Part shown: positions 60,744 through 64,000 of the stretch, piece by piece
Layout: each line of letters starts with the position of its first letter
Position numbering within the stretch: the first letter of the stretch is position 1
Source of the DNA: Lepidonotus clava
Lineage: Eukaryota > Annelida > Polychaeta > Phyllodocida > Polynoidae
DNA: 64,000 bases
Assembly: GCA_936440205.1 (NCBI GenBank)
Contig: OW387133.1
Location: 50,618,374-50,682,373 of the forward strand
Direction: 5' to 3'
Made by a program: the position numbers and the translations under genes
The notes under the pieces: generated by a model
What the model was told of the DNA's origin: nothing
Databases searched by the model: none
What the model saw: only the letters and a program-made list of their open reading frames with translations

Positions 60744-61470
60744 ATGCCCGGCACAGGTAAGGAGAATTCCGATTCCGATCAGGATGCTCAACATTAATAA
60801 TAAACAAGCAACCAAGAAAGAAGTCAGGGGAGCTACAAAACTAGTGAAGGATTTAGAGTCCAAGCTGGAGAAGATGGACCAGACGTTAGAGAAAATAACT
60901 CTAAAATTAGACAAGACGGAGCGTAAATTCTCCCAACGAGACCTTCAGATCGCGTACCTCGAGGCTAAAAACAAGAGGCTGGCCAATGCGAACAAATCTC
61001 TACATGATAGAATCGATGTTCTAGAGGATGACAAGAGGAAGGCAAATCTCAAGATCCATGGGGTACCCGAGACGGAAAATGAAAATCTGTCAGACACAGT
61101 ATTGAAAATTACCGCTGCTGTGAACGTCCGCTGTCAACCGCCTGACATTAAGTACGTATACAGGTTGGGCAGACTTCATCCGGGAGGGGCGCGTCAGCGA
61201 CCCAGGCCAATTCTTGTCAAGTTTAGAGGTGAGAACGTGAGGGATAATATATACTTTGCAAGGGCGACACTAAGAAATAACCAGGAATGGAGTAAAGTGT
61301 TCATCAACGATGATGTGAGTGAAGGCACCAGAAAAAAAAAAGAGAGGAGCTCAAAGCTGTTGGACTGCTATGTCGACACAAGAATGTAAACCACAAACTT
61401 CATAATGATTCCATCGTCATCAATGGGAGAAGATACGCTGAAAATCAACTGGACCTACTTCCAGATGGTT
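60744..61470 (+). CDS. LINE ORF1, N-terminal part: coiled coil and RRM-like RNA-binding region (frameshifted)
   Basis: The long frame begins at ATG 60784 and ends at 61389. An upstream ATG at 60744 (MPGTGKENSDSDQDAQ) looks like a natural start and would need a frame change near 60795. About residues 15-85 form a coiled coil with heptads (LVKDLESKLEKMDQTLEK). Then KANLKIHGVPETENE starts the region typical of LINE ORF1 RNA-binding domains, ending VFINDDVSEGTRKKK. In the A-run at about 61332-61341 the frame shifts: past it the third frame reads REELKAVGLLCRHKN and RRYAENQLDLLPDGLTVQ, straight into the NADAR frame. ORF1 proteins bind the element RNA as trimers or multimers. Confidence 0.8.
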
Positions 61471-61976
61471 TGACAGTGCAGGATTCGAAGGTAATCAATA
61501 CTGAGAAGGGGATTTTATTCCAGTCCGAGAAGGCCTTTTTAAGCAGCTTTTTTGAGGCGCCCTTTGAATACGACGGCATCGTCTATTTAAACGTGGAAAC
61601 TGCTTTCAACCACGTCAGGGTAGTGATGGGGAAGAGACCAGATCTGGCTGTGCGAGTCCTGGAAGCCGACACCCCACAAGAGGCAAAATGCATAGGTAAG
61701 CTGGTTCCTGAATCCAGAGAGTTCTCAGCTTTTAAAGACGAGTTAATGGAAATTCTTCACTTCGAGAAATACTCACAGAATCAGGATTTGCAGATGAAAT
61801 TGGTTGAGACTGGCGACGCTCCCCTCCTAGAGGCTACGAATGACACTCACTTTGGTATCGGGCAGCCTCTGAACCTGCACTTACTCCGGACTGGCACAAG
61901 CGAACTTACTTGGACTGGCACAAGCAAACTTGGTGAGATCCTGGAAAGGATCAGAGGTGGATTTGTGGGTGAATAA
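61470..61976 (+). CDS. LINE ORF1, middle part: NADAR (YbiA-like) N-glycosidase domain
   Basis: The frame is open from before 61470. Numbering from M61470: FLSSFFEAPFEYDG (23-36) matches the 'FLSNFyp.pF..dg' opening, YLNVETAF (39-46) matches 'Y.sVEhayQ' with its Glu (E43), EAKCIGKLV (71-79) the 'A..lG' helix, GDAPLLEATNDTHFGIG (115-131) the highly conserved 'tgd..LvEas..D..WGiG', and WTGTSKLGEILERIR (148-162) the 'w.G.N.LG.iLm.vR' end. NADAR enzymes of the YbiA group cleave N-glycosidic bonds, in riboflavin intermediates and in ADP-ribosylated guanine. The usual Trp of WGxG is Phe here and Asn of GxNxLG is Ser (S152), so activity is uncertain. A small internal direct repeat GACTGGCACAAGC.AACTT (61898 and 61916) adds residues before W148. 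The frame closes with TAA at 61974. Confidence 0.8.
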   Translation: MTVQDSKVINTEKGILFQSEKAFLSSFFEAPFEYDGIVYLNVETAFNHVRVVMGKRPDLAVRVLEADTPQEAKCIGKLVPESREFSAFKDELMEILHFEKYSQNQDLQMKLVETGDAPLLEATNDTHFGIGQPLNLHLLRTGTSELTWTGTSKLGEILERIRGGFVGE

Positions 61977-61978
61977 AG

Positions 61979-62655
61979 GTGTCGCATCTACTCAGTTTGA
62001 TCATGTATTCACTTCTCATTGTTGCGGATTCTAGAGGAGAGGATCTAGACAAAGCTGTTAAAGACTGGGGAGACATACAAGTTGAAGTCATCAGCCTCGC
62101 GAGTGTTGGGATTGAAGCTGCGATTGAGATTTTGATTCAGAGAAAAAGGGACCACACTCCTGACATGATTGTGGTACTGAATGGGATATGTGATGTGCTA
62201 ACAAAAAATAAATTCACCAAGAGATACACGATGACACATGACATGCTTGACAAAATAGTTACGAACTATATGGAGCAAGTGAAGCGTGGCAAGGAGCTGT
62301 TAGAGATATTCTTTGACAACTCAAAACACATGTTTGGGCCTTTGACAGGAGTTGACGTAAAAAGATGACAACTGAAGAGCTGAAGATATATCACGCCAAC
62401 AAGACCAAACATCCGCTGCAAGACGTTCTGAATGACAGTGTGTTAGAAATTAATACACAGATCTGCAAATTTAATGCGAAGTATCAGATAATTACACCGT
62501 ACACTGCCTCCTTTGTGCATAGGCACTATATCAGTAAATATCACCACTCCTACCAATTCACGACTGATGGTTGTCACCTAGGGGATGATGGGAAGGCCTA
62601 CTGGGCTACCCAGATATGTAAGGCCGTGAACAAAACCAGGAACTTCAAGCCTTAA
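61979..62655 (+). CDS. LINE ORF1, C-terminal part: SGNH/GDSL esterase domain (split by one frame change)
   Basis: The first piece (ATG 62003) starts MYSLLIVADSRGEDL: the DSRG block carries the catalytic Ser of block I. VVLNGICDVLT corresponds to block III (G.ND type). The piece closes with TGA at 62366-62368, and from 62365 a second frame continues HPLQDVLNDSVLEINTQI, TPYTASFVHRHY and TTDGCHLGDDGKAYWATQI, whose DGCH is the block V Asp-His pair. ATGA overlap marks the switch. The change of frame lies in the run AAAAAGATGAC. Start 27 nt after the NADAR stop means ORF1 was either one long frame or two adjacent frames. Esterases of this type occur in CR1/L2 ORF1 proteins; their substrate is unknown, possibly membrane lipid. 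Confidence 0.85.
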
Positions 62656-63290
62656 GCCTCAGGCTAAGTGTGATGAATCAGTGTAGTCATGACTACAGTT
62701 AACTGTTAAACTTGTAACCGACTTACAATTTAGTGGACGTATCCTTAGGACTGCCTACAAATAGAGTCAATACAGGTTGGATGTTGACTGTGTGAACAGC
62801 TAAATTTTACGGTCACCTCTATTTTGAGAGACCTACTCGAGTACCTCATACCTCAGAAGCAAGAGTTATGGAGAAGCAAGTCGATGGGTACAAGTGCCGT
62901 GTTTTATGTCGTTTCAAGTCGTGGACGTAACCGACAAGAACTCCTGTGTCTAGTATTAAGTGTTGTGACCTAGCTCTATTTTGAGCAGATCATCTAAAAA
63001 TTAGATCATAAGAATTAACGCTCCTAGGTTATGTCATGGCCCTGCTTCATGTGGAAATTCTGAATTCTGAATCTGCAAATTGAGGTACAGGGATACTGAT
63101 ATACCAAGGAATACTTAAGATACATGTACTAAAGCATGGTTAAGATATACTTACTAACCAATTGCATAGATATTTTCTATAGTATCTGAAAATTAGTTTT
63201 GACTGATGAGCTGCACTAGAGCTCCGACTCTACTTACCCAGCTAGTCATTTATTCAACTACCGTGCACCAAAATTCAACTAGACTGAGTA
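62656..63290 (+). other. Spacer between LINE ORF1 and ORF2
   Basis: About 640 bp with no open frame of note. Part of the LINE transcript; no repeat or structure recognised. Confidence 0.5.
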
Positions 63291-63293
63291 CAA

Positions 63294-64000
63294 ATGTTTT
63301 CTTTAAAGATGACATTGTTAAATATTACAAATTTTAATTTCTTTCGGAAGCACAGTAATTCTTATCATATGGTTGTAATCATGACTATGCACAGTTCAGT
63401 TAGAATGGATATTTGTATCTCAGACACATATATGATTGATGTACAGACTATAAGGGAGACCAAGGGACTCAAATTTTGTCATCTTAATGTTAGAAGTTTA
63501 CTTAACCCTTTGGACCCCACCGATTACGAGGATGAAATGCTGGATTTCCCCAGGATTTCCCAGGATTTCCCTCAGAAATCCCTTAAATTTGTTTTGTATG
63601 AGAAAGCTCAAAGGCTTACCCACCCTTAGATATTTAAATTATGGAAATCTGGTTTGGTACATGGAATAGGGAATTAAATAAGCTTTCAAATGATATATTT
63701 GCCATTTCTGTACACTAAACACTATTTAGACTGTTCTCTTTTGGAAAAATATGGAAATATATGGAAAAATTGCCGTTTTTCCAGGCGGCTATGGCCGGAT
63801 TGGGGAGTACACCCTCGGGCGGCTATGGCCGGATTGGGGGCTAAAGGGTTAATAAAAAGGACCAGTTTGAGCTCATATTTGGGAATTCTGGTATTGATAT
63901 CATCACACTCTCTGAATCATGGTTAACTCCTGACGTGGATAATTCCATATGTAATTTAAACAGCTATGACATATATCGGCAAGATAGGGAACAGAACAAA
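63294..64000 (+). CDS. LINE ORF2, start of the endonuclease (EEP) domain, interrupted by a MITE
   Basis: The frame from ATG 63294 reaches GLKFCHLNVRSLLN, the usual first strand of LINE endonucleases. It then enters the MITE 63506-63848. After the MITE the domain continues NKKDQFELIFGNSGIDIITL, SESWLTPDVDNSIC and LNSYDIYRQDREQNK to the edge; the Glu of SESW is the metal-binding catalytic residue. Taking out the MITE and one TTAA restores ...SLLNKKDQFE... in frame. Reverse transcriptase lies beyond the window. Confidence 0.85.
63506..63848 (-). mobile_element. 343-bp MITE with TTAA target duplication, copy 2, inside LINE ORF2
   Basis: TTAA at 63502-63505 and 63849-63852. Ends CCCTTTGGACCCCACCG and TTGGGGGCTAAAGGG. 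The content is the reverse complement of 12517-12860 with moderate divergence (shared GGATTTCCC, CCTCAGAAATCCCTTAAATT, CATTTCTGTA, GGCGGCTATGGCCGGATTGG). Non-coding. Confidence 0.9.

Larger units (their letters stand above)
60379..64000 (+). mobile_element. LINE retrotransposon (CR1/L2-like by ORF1 esterase), incomplete, runs off the right edge
   Basis: In order: a GCGCGGGAAAA-rich leader, ORF1 region (coiled coil, RRM-like, NADAR, SGNH esterase), a 640-bp non-coding spacer, and the start of ORF2 with its apurinic-like endonuclease. SGNH esterases in ORF1 are known from CR1, L2 and related LINE clades. The 5' boundary is a guess. Small frameshifts in ORF1 and a MITE in ORF2 show this copy is inactive. 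Confidence 0.85.

Overview
This is a window of an animal nuclear genome: AT-rich, with multi-exon genes, GT-AG introns, microsatellites and many short TIR repeats. Two tandem dual-oxidase maturation factor (DUOXA) genes, an invertebrate-type NHL-repeat protein, an ORF1/ORF2 LINE and frequent 'aggcctat'-type words suggest a marine invertebrate, most likely an echinoderm or close deuterostome. The species assignment is inference.

Layout. Positions 1-55 (minus) may be the edge of an exon of a gene lying to the left. DUOXA copy A is on the minus strand (850-8502, nine coding exons, 508 aa when spliced). From 8.5 to 18.6 kb I see no gene, only repeats: a TTAA-flanked MITE, a long foldback built of AATCGGTCCA units, and an ACGTT-rich palindromic MITE. 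A compact five-exon plus-strand gene (18682-20203) encodes a 152-aa acidic protein ending in a PHD-like zinc finger. Part of its 3' region is duplicated, with a deletion, at 23.3 kb. From 20.7 to 25.4 kb lie 5S-like and tRNA-like (SINE-type) sequences. A two-exon minus-strand gene (25476-26636) encodes an atypical ubiquitin-conjugating-enzyme (UBC)-fold protein with a long acidic tail. tRNA-Val(AAC) and tRNA-Trp(CCA) lie at 28.9-29.3 kb.

DUOXA copy B is also on the minus strand (39149-45187 for exons 1-10). A likely terminal exon at 32946-33255 lies across a 5.9-kb intron. Exons 1-7 of A and B have identical lengths and phases. Stretches of near-perfect nucleotide identity inside exons 3, 5 and 6, next to diverged stretches, point to gene conversion. 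No DUOX oxidase gene is in the window.

From 45.2 to 57.4 kb there is no gene I can support; it holds dispersed minisatellite-like repeats and nested DNA-transposon MITEs. A plus-strand NHL-repeat protein exon (57438-58540) has a PPSY motif and is followed by a diverged tandem copy of its 3' end. From about 60.4 kb to the right edge runs a LINE. Its ORF1 region encodes a coiled coil with an RRM-like region, then a NADAR (YbiA-like N-glycosidase) domain, then an SGNH esterase. The start of its ORF2 endonuclease is interrupted by a 343-bp TTAA-flanked MITE whose sister copy sits at 12.5 kb. The NADAR domain inside a LINE ORF1 is the most unusual feature of the window.
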